A stretch of 64,000 nucleotides of DNA from NCBI RefSeq assembly GCF_003044185.1, contig NZ_PYYB01000003.1, positions 372,001-436,000 on the forward strand. Direction: 5' to 3'. Both the position numbers and the translations under genes were made by a program. The notes beneath the pieces are model-generated. The model searched no databases and was not told the DNA's origin. It was given only the letters and a program-made list of their open reading frames with translations. The stretch is from Paraconexibacter algicola (GTDB lineage Bacteria > Actinomycetota > Thermoleophilia > Solirubrobacterales > Solirubrobacteraceae). Below are positions 1 through 9,727 of the stretch, in pieces (positions within the stretch are counted from its first letter, which is position 1; the number at the start of each line of letters is the position of its first letter).

Positions 1-258
1 GGCGTGGTGGTCCATCCGGTCGGCGGACTCGGCCCCCGACACCAGCAGCAGGACGTCGACGCCGTGCAGCGCGCCGCGCAGCTCGGGCTCGTCCGCGTAG
101 CCGCCCGGGACGACCGCGATCGGCAGGCCGTGCAGGCCCGTCTCGACCCGCGAGGCGTCGCGGACGACCAGACGGGGCTCGTGCCCCTCCGCGGCGAGGG
201 CCCGCGCGACGCGGCTGCCGATCGCGCCGGTGGCGCCCGTGATCCCGATCTGAGACAT
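1..258 (-). CDS. NAD(P)H-binding Rossmann protein (NmrA/SDR-like), 3' part missing
   Basis: The reading frame runs leftward from an ATG at 258 and is still open at base 1, so only the first 86 codons are present. The product begins MSQIGITGATGAIGSRVARA. The GxTGxxGxxG glycine pattern at residues 5-14 is the dinucleotide-binding loop of extended or atypical short-chain dehydrogenases. The following AEGHEPRLVVRD, and VDVLLLVSGAE later, fit beta strands 2 and 4 of the NmrA/QorB-like group. That group includes NAD(P)H quinone reductases and redox sensors, but substrate cannot be told from the N-terminus. It is transcribed away from the next genes. Confidence 0.8.
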   Translation of the reverse strand, partial: MSQIGITGATGAIGSRVARALAAEGHEPRLVVRDASRVETGLHGLPIAVVPGGYADEPELRGALHGVDVLLLVSGAESADRMDHHA

Positions 259-264
259 CCGTCG

Positions 265-540
265 ATGCTACGCGGGCTGGGGTCCCGGCCATGCTTCAGC
301 GCCTGCGGCGACAGCCTGACGCTCCAGCACCGGCGCAACTGGGCCGTCTCCGCGTCCGGCGGTCTCGGCCTGTTCGGTGGTCGGCTCAGCGCCGCGCAGA
401 CCACCCCGCTGAGGAAGGGGCGGTCCAGGACGCTGACCGTGCGGATCCCCGTCGACTGCACCGTCCCCAGTCGCTACGCGGGTGGCGTGAGGATCACCGG
501 CGTCGCGCGCTACCGGCTGACGCTGCGGCGCGTCGACTGA
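265..540 (+). CDS. Hypothetical 91-residue protein, possibly a decayed remnant
   Basis: An ATG at 265 opens a frame to TGA at 538-540. The C-terminal half (TLTVRIPVDCTVPSRYAG...) has the alternating basic/hydrophobic strand pattern seen in C-terminal beta domains of secreted actinobacterial proteins. There is no clear signal peptide or ribosome binding site, and the start lies only 7 nt from the divergent gene's start. It could be the surviving 3' end of a longer lost gene. No function is assigned. Confidence 0.3.
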   Translation: MLRGLGSRPCFSACGDSLTLQHRRNWAVSASGGLGLFGGRLSAAQTTPLRKGRSRTLTVRIPVDCTVPSRYAGGVRITGVARYRLTLRRVD

Positions 541-576
541 GGCGGCACGCCCGACGGCGGGGTGCGCCCGGACCGA

Positions 577-582
577 TAGGTT
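577..582 (+). promoter_or_regulatory. -10 hexamer TAGGTT of a probable leaderless promoter
   Basis: TAGGTT ends 6 nt before the ATG at 589, and no Shine-Dalgarno sequence lies between them. A start of transcription about 7 nt downstream of a -10 box would fall on the start codon, giving a leaderless mRNA, which is common in actinobacteria. Confidence 0.45.
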
Positions 583-588
583 GCGGGC

Positions 589-1596
589 ATGCCCGACGAG
601 CGGAACTTCACCTGGCAGGACGGCGAGCGGACGATCCGCTTCGGACGCGGGACGGTCGCGCAGGCCACCGAGCTGCTCGGCTCCGGCTACGTGCTGCTGA
701 CCACGCCCCGCGCGCGGACCCTGGCGCCGCGCGTCGTCGACGCCGCCGACGAGACGCACGATGTCCCCGACGGGTTCGTCGACGAGCTGGCCGGGGACCT
801 CGTCGAGCGCCTCGGCGTCACCGACGCGACGCTGATCGTCGCGCTCGGGGGCGGGCGGGTCATCGACACCGCGAAGGCCGTCGCCGCGGCGACCGGCCGG
901 CACGCGGCCGCGATCCCGACGACGCTGTCGAGCGCGGAGATGACGGCGGTCCACCGGCGCGCCGCCGGCACGCGCCAGGACGTCCCGGGCGTCCGGCCGC
1001 GGATCGTCATCAACGACCCCGACCTGTGCGCGTCACAGCCGCTGCAGCAGCTCGCCGCGTCGAGCGCCAACGCGCTCGCCCACGCGGTCGAGGGGCCGCT
1101 GACCACGCAGTCCTCCCCGGTCCCCTCGATCGCGGGCCGCGACGCGGCGCGGCTGATCGCCGACGCGTGGATGGACGAGGAGGAGCCCGACCGCGAGGCG
1201 CTCGCGCTCGCGTCGCTGCTGGCGGGCTACAGCATCGACGGCAACTGGTACGGGCTCAGCCACGTGTGTTCGCAGACGCTGGTGCGGGTCGGGGGCGCCG
1301 GACACGGCCAGGCCAACGCGGTCGTGCTGCCGCACACCACCGCCGCGCTGCGCCGCCGCTTCCCGGAGCGCCTCGAGCGCCTCGACAAGGCGCTGGGCGG
1401 CGGCGACGGGGCCGCGGAGGCGCTCGCGGTCGAGCTCGCCCGGCTGGCGAACGCCTCGCGGATCCGCGACCTCGGGGTCCCGCAGGACGCGCTCGACGCG
1501 TGCGCGGACGCCGCGGCGGGCCGCGCCGAGCTCGACCTGACGCCGCCGCGCGCCGGTCGCGACGAGCTGCGCGCCATCTACGAGGCGGCCTGGTGA
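589..1596 (+). CDS. Iron-containing alcohol dehydrogenase family (maleylacetate reductase-like)
   Basis: The 335-residue product has the two-domain layout of group III iron alcohol dehydrogenases. An N-terminal NAD-binding half carries VALGGGRVIDTAKAVAAA (about 92-109), matching the family GGGSxxDxxK signature. A helical C-terminal half carries NALAHAVEGP and HVCSQTLVRVGGAGHGQANA with metal-binding histidines. The length and the AIPTTLSSAEMT segment resemble maleylacetate reductases of aromatic ring degradation. No ring-cleavage genes are adjacent, so substrate is open. It overlaps the next gene by 4 nt (GTGA), implying cotranscription with the TldD/TldE pair. Confidence 0.75.
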   Translation: MPDERNFTWQDGERTIRFGRGTVAQATELLGSGYVLLTTPRARTLAPRVVDAADETHDVPDGFVDELAGDLVERLGVTDATLIVALGGGRVIDTAKAVAAATGRHAAAIPTTLSSAEMTAVHRRAAGTRQDVPGVRPRIVINDPDLCASQPLQQLAASSANALAHAVEGPLTTQSSPVPSIAGRDAARLIADAWMDEEEPDREALALASLLAGYSIDGNWYGLSHVCSQTLVRVGGAGHGQANAVVLPHTTAALRRRFPERLERLDKALGGGDGAAEALAVELARLANASRIRDLGVPQDALDACADAAAGRAELDLTPPRAGRDELRAIYEAAW

Positions 1597-3059
1597 GCGA
1601 CGTCCTGGCGCTGCTCGTCGAGGTCTGCGAGGCCGCGGCGGCCCACGGCGTGCACGCCGAGGCCCGCTGGGTGCACACGCGCGACGAGGCGCTCGCCGTC
1701 CGCAACGGCGAGGTGTCGGAGGTCCGCACCGACGTGGCCGAGGGGCTCGGGATCCGCGTGCGGGTCGGGGGCGGCTGGGGCTTCGCCGCGACCCGCGAGG
1801 TGTCCTCGGCGGGCGCGCACGCGGCGCTGACCCGCGCCATCGCGGTCGCGCGCGCCCAGCCGGTCGCGGCCGCCGGCCCGTTCGCGCCGCTCGCGCACGG
1901 TCCCGCGCGCGGCCACTGGGCGGGTCCGTGCGAGGTCGATCCGTTCGCCCTGTCGCTCGAGGCGCGGCTCGCCCACCTGCACGCGGCGGAGGCCGCACTG
2001 CGCGCCGACGGGGACGCGCGGATCGTCGTGACGTCCGCGCACACGCGCTCGCGCCGCACGCGGACCGCGCTGGCCAGCACCGATGGCGCCGCGTGCACGC
2101 AGGAGCGCACAGAGACCGGCGCGGGGGTCCAGGCGGTCGCTGCCGACGGCGAGGAGACGCAGGTGCGCTCCTACCCGATGTCCCACGACGGCGACGTGCT
2201 GCTCGCCGGCTGGGAGCTCGTCACCGGGCTCGACCTCGCCGGCCACGCGCCGCGCGTGGCGGCGGAGGCGGTCGAGCTGCTCACCGCCCCGGTCTGCCCG
2301 GAGGGCGTGCGCGACGTCGTCCTGCACGGGGAGCAGCTCGCGCTGCAGGTGCACGAGTCGATCGGGCACGCGCTCGAGCTCGACCGCATCCTGCTCGGGG
2401 AGGCCTCCTACGCGGGGACGAGCTGGGTCCAGGCCGACGCGCTGCGCGCGGCGGGGAGCCTGCGCTACGGCTCCGAGCACCTGCACGTGACCGCCGACGC
2501 GACGCTGCCCGCCGCGCTCGGCTCGTTCGGCTGGGACGACGAGGGCGTCGCGGCCCGCCGCTTCCCGCTGATCGAGGAGGGCGTGCTGCTCGCCGCGCTG
2601 TCGGCACGCCAGTCGGCGGCCGAGATCGGCCTCGAGGAGTCCGGCGGCTGCGCCCGCGCGGACGGCTTCGCGCGGCAGCCGATCGTGCGGATGACGAACG
2701 TGTCGCTCGAGCCGGGGAGCGCCGGGTCGTTCGCCGACCTCCTGGCCGACACCGAGAGCGGGCTGTACCTGGAGACGAACCGGTCGTGGTCGATCGACGA
2801 CCGCCGTCTGCAGTTCCAGTTCGCCACCGAGGTCGCGCGCGAGATCCGCGGCGGCGAGCTCGGGCGGCTCTATCGCAACCCCTCCTACGCCGGGGTGACC
2901 CCGGCGTTCTGGGGCTCGATGGACGCGGTGTGCTCGGCGTCGGAGTGGCGTCCGTGGAGCTTCACGAACTGCGGCAAGGGCGAGCCCGGCCAGGTCATGG
3001 CGGTCAGTCACGGCACGGCGCCCGCCCGCTTCCGCGGCGTGCAGGTGGGTGTGGCGTGA
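1593..3059 (+). CDS. tldD: TldD-family metalloprotease subunit
   Basis: The 488-residue product starts at the GTG overlapping the upstream stop. It has the N-terminal PmbA/TldD fold (RNGEVSEVRTDVAEGLGIRVRVG) and, near residue 254, HESIGHALE. This HExxxH motif is the zinc site that separates catalytic TldD from its non-catalytic partner TldE/PmbA. Later segments (GYxGTSWVQ-like, SGGCARADGFARQPIVRMTN, then NCGKGEPGQ) match the conserved C-terminal TldD regions. TldD and TldE form a heterodimeric protease that degrades unfolded peptides and trims some ribosomally made peptides. The partner follows with a 4-nt overlap. No peptide precursor gene is seen nearby. Confidence 0.88.
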   Translation: MSDVLALLVEVCEAAAAHGVHAEARWVHTRDEALAVRNGEVSEVRTDVAEGLGIRVRVGGGWGFAATREVSSAGAHAALTRAIAVARAQPVAAAGPFAPLAHGPARGHWAGPCEVDPFALSLEARLAHLHAAEAALRADGDARIVVTSAHTRSRRTRTALASTDGAACTQERTETGAGVQAVAADGEETQVRSYPMSHDGDVLLAGWELVTGLDLAGHAPRVAAEAVELLTAPVCPEGVRDVVLHGEQLALQVHESIGHALELDRILLGEASYAGTSWVQADALRAAGSLRYGSEHLHVTADATLPAALGSFGWDDEGVAARRFPLIEEGVLLAALSARQSAAEIGLEESGGCARADGFARQPIVRMTNVSLEPGSAGSFADLLADTESGLYLETNRSWSIDDRRLQFQFATEVAREIRGGELGRLYRNPSYAGVTPAFWGSMDAVCSASEWRPWSFTNCGKGEPGQVMAVSHGTAPARFRGVQVGVA

Positions 3060-4438
3060 GCACGGACCCGCTGGACCTCGCCGACCGCGCGCTCGCGTTC
3101 ACCGACGGGGACGCCCAGGTCACCGTCACCCGCGAGCGCTCGCTGCTGTCGCGGTTCGCGCGCTCGACGCCGACGCAGGCGACCGCGGTGGACGACACCT
3201 CGGTGTCGGTGCTCGTCGTGCGCGACGGGCACGTCGGGACCGTCGAGACGAACGACCTCTCCGACGACGGGCTCCGCGCGGCGGCGGCCCGGGCGCGGGA
3301 CGCGGCGCGCGCGGCCGCCGACGCTGCGGGCGGTCCCGGCGAGCATCCGGGCCTGCCGACCGTCGCGCAGGCGGGGACGCCGAGCGCCCACGCGGGCTTC
3401 GACGCGGCGACCGCCGACCTCGACCCGGCCCCGGGCGGCGCGGCGCTCGCCGCCGCGTTCGCCGCGACCGCCGAGCACGGGCTCGAGGCGTTCGGGATCT
3501 GGACCACCGGTCGCGTGGAGACCGCGATCGCCTCGTCCGCCGGGCTGCGGGTCGCCGACGACGTCACCGACGCCTACCTCAAGGTGATCGCCCGCGACGC
3601 GCACGGCCGGTCGGGCTGGGGCGCGGCCGCCGGCGTCGCCGCGGAGACGCTCGACGCCGACGCCGTCACCCGGCAGGCGGTCGCGCGGGTCGCGACGAGC
3701 GACCCCGTGGCGCTGGCCCCGGGCGCGTACGAGGTCGTGCTGGAGCCCGACGCGGTCGGCTCGCTGCTCGACATGCTCGGTGGCCTGGCCTTCGACGGGC
3801 TCGCCCACGCGGAGGGCCGCGGCGCGCTGACCGACCGGCTCGGCACGCCGGTCGCCGCGACCGGTGTGACGCTGGTCGACGACCCGCTCGCGGCCGGCGG
3901 CCTCCCCCGCGCGTTCGACGCCGACGGGGTCGCCAAGGCCCCGCTGACGCTGCTGCACGACGGCGTCGCGCAGGCGGTCGCCCACGACCGGCGCAGCGCG
4001 GCACGCGCGGGCGGCGACGCCGCCTCGACCGGGCACGCCCTCGCCCCGGGCGGATCGCCGTGGGGCGCGGCACCGACCAACCTGGTGCTGCACGGCGGCA
4101 CCGCCCCGGACGTCGGCGCGCTGATCGCCGGCGTCGAGCGTGGGCTCTACGTCACGCGGCTGTGGTACCTCAACGTCGTCCACGAGCGCTCGACCACGCT
4201 GACCGGCACGACCCGTGACGGCACGTTCCTGATCGAGGACGGTCGCCTGACGAAGCCGGTCCGCGACGTGCGGTTCACCGACGCGGCCCTCGGCATCCTC
4301 GAGCGCACGTCGGCGCTCACCACGGCGACGTCGCTGGTGTGCGAGGCGGACTTCTACGGCCGCCGCGCGGCGCACGGCTGCGTCGTCCCGGCGCTCCGCG
4401 CGAGCGGCTTCCGGGTCACCGGTCAGACGACGGGCTGA
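3056..4438 (+). CDS. PmbA/TldE-family protein, partner of TldD
   Basis: The GTG at 3056 overlaps the tldD stop (GTGA), giving 460 residues. The N-terminus (VTVTRERSLLSRFARSTPTQ) and C-terminus (GLYVTRLWYLNVVHERSTTL, then LTKPVRDVRFTDAALGIL) match the PmbA/TldE branch. The HExxxH zinc motif found in the upstream gene is absent, as expected for the structural, non-catalytic half of the heterodimer. It ends just before a GC-rich hairpin facing secG. The pair is translationally coupled, so roughly equal amounts are expected. Confidence 0.85.
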   Translation: MSTDPLDLADRALAFTDGDAQVTVTRERSLLSRFARSTPTQATAVDDTSVSVLVVRDGHVGTVETNDLSDDGLRAAAARARDAARAAADAAGGPGEHPGLPTVAQAGTPSAHAGFDAATADLDPAPGGAALAAAFAATAEHGLEAFGIWTTGRVETAIASSAGLRVADDVTDAYLKVIARDAHGRSGWGAAAGVAAETLDADAVTRQAVARVATSDPVALAPGAYEVVLEPDAVGSLLDMLGGLAFDGLAHAEGRGALTDRLGTPVAATGVTLVDDPLAAGGLPRAFDADGVAKAPLTLLHDGVAQAVAHDRRSAARAGGDAASTGHALAPGGSPWGAAPTNLVLHGGTAPDVGALIAGVERGLYVTRLWYLNVVHERSTTLTGTTRDGTFLIEDGRLTKPVRDVRFTDAALGILERTSALTTATSLVCEADFYGRRAAHGCVVPALRASGFRVTGQTTG

Positions 4439-4458
4439 GCGGGCGCCGGCGCGCCCGC
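4439..4458. terminator. Bidirectional hairpin between convergent tldE-like and secG genes
   Basis: GCGGGCGC at 4439-4446 pairs perfectly with GCGCCCGC at 4451-4458 around a 4-nt loop. The 22-nt gap between two convergent stop codons is almost entirely this hairpin. There is no T-tract, so efficiency is uncertain. Confidence 0.5.
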
Positions 4459-4460
4459 GA

Positions 4461-4685
4461 CTAGAGCTTCAGCAGGACGAGCGTGTTCAGCACGAACAGC
4501 ACCGCGAACGCGACGGTCCAGCGGTTGAGGTTGCGCTCGACCATCGAGCCGCCGCCCAGCGAGCCCTGACCGGAGCCGACGCCGAACGCGCCGGAGAGGC
4601 CCGCGTCCTTCCCGGAGTGCATCAGCACGAGGAAGATGAGGACGACCGAGATGCCGACCTGGACGATGGAGAGGATCGTTTCCAT
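4461..4685 (-). CDS. secG: Preprotein translocase subunit SecG
   Basis: The 74-residue product has two membrane segments (about 3-22 and 52-72) joined by a glycine/serine-rich loop (GVGSGQGSLGGGS), the classic SecG layout. It sits in the SecYEG channel and helps SecA-driven export. In many actinobacteria secG follows tpi. Here tpi is more than 30 kb away and secG instead lies at the end of a cytochrome c maturation cluster, 21 nt from the CcmI-like gene and on the same strand. Confidence 0.92.
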   Translation of the reverse strand: METILSIVQVGISVVLIFLVLMHSGKDAGLSGAFGVGSGQGSLGGGSMVERNLNRWTVAFAVLFVLNTLVLLKL

Positions 4686-4706
4686 GCTGGGAGCGATGGT
4701 AGCCGG

Positions 4707-5132
4707 TCAGGCGCCGGGATCGCGCGGTGCCGCCACCCCGGCGGCCTGGCCCGCGGCAGCCGGCTGCGCGTCGTCCGCACCGTCGGCGGGCTCGGACCCC
4801 TCGCCGGGCTGCTCGTCCGCCCCGTCCCTCGCGGCGACGGGCGCGGCCGACTCCGCCTCGTAACGGTCGAGCTCGCGGAGGATCTCCATCGCCTCGGCGC
4901 GCAGCGCGCGGTCCTGGACGCGGAACTCCGCGTCGACGAGCTTGCCGGTCTGGTGGTCGAGCTCGAGGTCGCGGATCTCGCGGTACTTCGCGTCCCGGGC
5001 GGCGAGCAGGTCCGCGACCCGCGCGGCGTCCGCGGACGCCGACGCCTGCGCCCCGCCCCGGATCGGCCGGGAGACGCCCCAGGCGACCGCGGCGACGAGC
5101 GCCATGACGACGATGAGGGCGACGACGTCCAC
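4707..5132 (-). CDS. CcmI-like membrane protein of cytochrome c maturation
   Basis: The 141-residue product has one N-terminal membrane anchor (VVALIVVMALVAAVAWGV). A charged helical part follows with YREIRDLELDHQTGKLVDAE at about 46-65, the pattern of the N-terminal portion of CcmI/CycH (ELExDxxTGKLxxxD). The tail is low-complexity and rich in Ala, Pro, Gly and Asp. No tetratricopeptide repeats are present, so it is a short CcmI. It lies 9 nt downstream of ccmF. A role in presenting apocytochrome to the heme lyase is inferred from position and similarity. Confidence 0.65.
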   Translation of the reverse strand: MDVVALIVVMALVAAVAWGVSRPIRGGAQASASADAARVADLLAARDAKYREIRDLELDHQTGKLVDAEFRVQDRALRAEAMEILRELDRYEAESAAPVAARDGADEQPGEGSEPADGADDAQPAAAGQAAGVAAPRDPGA

Positions 5133-5141
5133 GACCGCCGC

Positions 5142-7340
<2,199 letters not shown>

Positions 7341-7358
7341 GATCGGGCCTCCGAGCGC

Positions 7359-7799
7359 CTAGTAGGTGTAGCCCTCGGGCGGCGCCTTGCCGTCCGAGGA
7401 CTTCTTCTCGTTCGTGAACTTCGACGGGCACTTCGTGACGAGCGAGTCGCGCTCGCCGACGAACATGCCGTTCTCGCCCTTGCGAACGGTGATGATGATC
7501 TCGCGTCCGTCACGGAACGGGTCCGGGACGGCGCCGGTGTAGTCGATCGGCACCGAGGTCGTGCCGGTGCGCTCGCGCACGCGGAAGGTCATGCCGTCGC
7601 GGCGCTTCTCCACCGAGCCGTCGACGACCTTGCCGGTCAGCTGGTAGCTCTGGCCGGCCTGCGCGGAGGCGAGCAGCTTGCTCGGCGTCACGGCCTCGCT
7701 CGAGGCGCTGAAGCTCGTGTAGATCAGGGCGCCGGCGAGGAGGACGGCACACGTGAGAGCGGTCGTGAGCCGGATCTGGCGCTTGCGGGCGGGATCCAT
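7359..7799 (-). CDS. ccmE: Heme chaperone CcmE, Cys-type variant
   Basis: The chosen ATG at 7799 gives 146 residues (MDPARKRQIRL). A frame open further upstream adds only a Pro/Arg/Gly-rich stretch without family character. One membrane anchor (LTCAVLLAGALIYTSF) is followed by an OB-fold: SYQLTGKVVDGSV, FRVRERTGTTSVPIDYTGAVPDPFRDG. Classical CcmE binds heme covalently through His in HxxxY. Here the equivalent C-terminal segment reads TKCPSKF, so Cys replaces His and Phe replaces Tyr. Cys-type CcmE (CxxxY) is known from Desulfovibrio and archaea. It is followed by ccmF. Confidence 0.88.
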   Translation of the reverse strand: MDPARKRQIRLTTALTCAVLLAGALIYTSFSASSEAVTPSKLLASAQAGQSYQLTGKVVDGSVEKRRDGMTFRVRERTGTTSVPIDYTGAVPDPFRDGREIIITVRKGENGMFVGERDSLVTKCPSKFTNEKKSSDGKAPPEGYTY

Positions 7800-7987
7800 A
7801 CGTCCCCGATTATGCAGGACCGGCGGCCCGGACGACCCCGTCCCGGCGCGTCGCCGACGCGGTCCCGGCGCGTCACCGGGGTCCACGGGGATCCGTCCAC
7901 CGGACCGGAAACCCGCTCAAGACCTCCCCGCACGAGACGATGCAGAGGGAAACCTTCGGGCCTGCGAAGCGTCCTTCAGGAAGAGCC

Positions 7988-8233
7988 ATGAGACTCCACC
8001 GCCAGACACGACACGACCACCACCACGACGAGCAGGCGGCTCCCGCGCCGCGGCCGGAGCGCCGGCTGCGCCTCGTCCCGGACGATCCCGCGCTCGCCGC
8101 GGAGCGCCGCATGCGCCGCGCGGGCGGTCCGCAGGACACCGCGCTGTACCACTGCGGCTGCGGGTTCGTCTTCGACGCGCCCGTCACCACGACGGTCCGC
8201 TGCCCGCACTGCGCGGGCGACCTCGCCTGGTAG
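7988..8233 (+). CDS. Small zinc-ribbon protein
   Basis: The start at 7988 is chosen because AGGAAG lies 6 nt upstream; an earlier in-frame ATG at 7940 has no such signal. The 81-residue product starts with a His/Arg-rich stretch (RQTRHDHHHDE). It ends in a compact ribbon: YHCGCGFVF at its start and VRCPHCAGDL near the C-terminus, giving C-x-C...CxxC ligands. Such ribbons occur in many small DNA- or protein-binding proteins. It is divergent from ccmE. Confidence 0.6.
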   Translation: MRLHRQTRHDHHHDEQAAPAPRPERRLRLVPDDPALAAERRMRRAGGPQDTALYHCGCGFVFDAPVTTTVRCPHCAGDLAW

Positions 8234-8256
8234 TTCCCCGCAGAGCTACGGAGCCG

Positions 8257-8262
8257 TAATAT
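8257..8262 (+). promoter_or_regulatory. -10 hexamer TAATAT, probable leaderless promoter
   Basis: TAATAT stands out in GC-rich sequence and ends 7 nt before the ATG at 8270. No ribosome binding site fits in the gap. Confidence 0.5.
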
Positions 8263-8269
8263 TCGGGCC

Positions 8270-8689
8270 ATGCTCGGAGCCGGCTCCCCCGGGACGAAGG
8301 TGGCCGCGATCCTGCTCATCGCCCTGATGGCGGTGGGCAGCGTGATGATGTGGCTCGGCGTCCCCTTCCTCTGGATCTACGCGGTCTCGAAGTCCGTCGA
8401 GAGCTCGCAGCCGACGATGGGCCCCTACGTGCTGCTCCTGTTCGGGATCCCCGCGTCGATGGTGATCGTCGGCAAGCTCCTGGGGCAGCTCAACCGCATC
8501 TACGGCGAGGTCACGCACACGACGCCCGAGGTCAAGGTCGTCCTGCCGTGGCACCGGTCGATGCGCGGCGAGCGCGACGCCGGCCACCCGCGCACGATCC
8601 TCGACGTCGTGATGGTCCTGTCGGTCGGGCTCGCGCTGCTGCTGATGGGGATCTGGTTCTTCTTCTTCGCCGAGGGCGGCGGGATCTGA
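8270..8689 (+). CDS. Small membrane protein of unknown function
   Basis: The 139-residue product has three predicted membrane spans: about 11-38 (AAILLIALMAVGSVMMWLGV...), 50-70 (YVLLLFGIPASMVIVGKLL) and 113-135 (VVMVLSVGLALLLMGIWFFF). A polar loop (HTTPEVKVVLPWHRSMRGER) joins the last two. I do not recognise the family. It is preceded by a leaderless-type promoter and followed by a convergent regulator operon. Confidence 0.6.
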   Translation: MLGAGSPGTKVAAILLIALMAVGSVMMWLGVPFLWIYAVSKSVESSQPTMGPYVLLLFGIPASMVIVGKLLGQLNRIYGEVTHTTPEVKVVLPWHRSMRGERDAGHPRTILDVVMVLSVGLALLLMGIWFFFFAEGGGI

Positions 8690-8707
8690 CCCGCCGGCCG
8701 CGGCTCG

Positions 8708-9724
8708 TCAGGCGGCCATCGCCGTCTGGGCGCGCGCGGCCTGCAGCGGCTCGCCGACCGCGGGCAGGTCGAAGATGAGCCGGTCCTCGAGCGCCCCGAG
8801 CATCGCCGGCACCAGCCGCGGATGGGTGTGCTGCTCGGCCGCGCGCCCGACGAGCCAGTCGGCGTAGTCGGCGAGGATCCGCGCGTCGCAGAGGACCGCG
8901 GACTCGAGGAACACCAGCAGGTTGTGCAGGTCCGAGCGCAGCGCCGAGCGCGACCGGGGACCGCGCGGGAGCATGTGCCCGCACTGGTACTCGACGCGAT
9001 CGGCGAGCTCCTCGGTCAGCGCGCGCCGGATCGCGGTCAGCTCCTGCTGCTGGGCGATCTCCGCCTCGACGGCCTGCAGCGCCGGTCGCCCCGCGCGGAA
9101 GCGCTCGACGGCCAGGGCGACGTCGGCGATCCGCGGCGCCCAGGCGTCCGCGCCGAGCCGCAGGCCGCGGGTCTCGTCGACCCCGAAGCCGTTGCCGCCC
9201 GCGATCACCGGCACGCCGATGGCGTGCGCGGCGGAGGCGAGCTGCGGGACGCACGGGAGGTTCATCGGCAGCGAGCACGAGACGAGCAGCGCGTCCGCCT
9301 CGAGCTGCTCGAGGACCTTCGTGACCCCCGCGGTGTGCGACGGACGGCCGAGGAACGCGACGCGGTGCCCCTCGGCGCGCAGCAGCTCGCAGAGGATCCG
9401 GGCCGGAAGGTTCTGGTGCTCGCGCTCGGTGACGCAGACGACGAGCCGGCTGCGCTCGGCCTCGGGCCGCGCGTTGCCCGCCGCGACCCCGAGGACCGTG
9501 TCGGCGATGTCCGTGGCCATCTGCTGGAACGCCGGGGTCAGGCGGCGCTGCCGGGCCGCGCGCTCGCACACGAGCACGTGCGCGGGCGCGAGCATCCCGA
9601 AGACGAAGTCCCCCAGGCTCCCCCCGTCCTGCACGAGCTCGACGGCGCGCTGGATCGCTCCGCGGCGGTCGCCCGCGCCGAGCAGGGCCGCGAAGGCCTC
9701 GACCTCCTCGTCGACGACGCGCAC
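8708..9724 (-). CDS. B12-binding-fold regulatory protein with an unknown C-terminal helical domain
   Basis: The GTG start at 9724 follows the upstream stop by 3 nt, giving 338 residues. Residues 1-90 resemble the helical cap of cobalamin-binding modules (AFQQMATDIADTVLGVAAG). Residues 92-215 form a Rossmann-like B12 domain with REHQNLP, VSCSLPMNLP and VIAGGNGFG. The canonical DxHxxG is altered to RxHxxL; the His that could ligate cobalt is kept. The C-terminal 100 residues (LRSDLHNLLVFLESAVLCDA) are helical and unidentified. No DNA-binding motif is seen. It is coupled to a HAMP-repeat protein, so a signalling role is inferred. Confidence 0.7.
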   Translation of the reverse strand: MRVVDEEVEAFAALLGAGDRRGAIQRAVELVQDGGSLGDFVFGMLAPAHVLVCERAARQRRLTPAFQQMATDIADTVLGVAAGNARPEAERSRLVVCVTEREHQNLPARILCELLRAEGHRVAFLGRPSHTAGVTKVLEQLEADALLVSCSLPMNLPCVPQLASAAHAIGVPVIAGGNGFGVDETRGLRLGADAWAPRIADVALAVERFRAGRPALQAVEAEIAQQQELTAIRRALTEELADRVEYQCGHMLPRGPRSRSALRSDLHNLLVFLESAVLCDARILADYADWLVGRAAEQHTHPRLVPAMLGALEDRLIFDLPAVGEPLQAARAQTAMAA

Positions 9725-9727
9725 GCG

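Noticed and set aside
7800-7886. Longer CcmE with 29 extra N-terminal residues
   Set aside because: The extra residues are Pro/Arg/Gly-rich and unlike the family; the ATG at 7799 gives the usual length and places the membrane anchor correctly.
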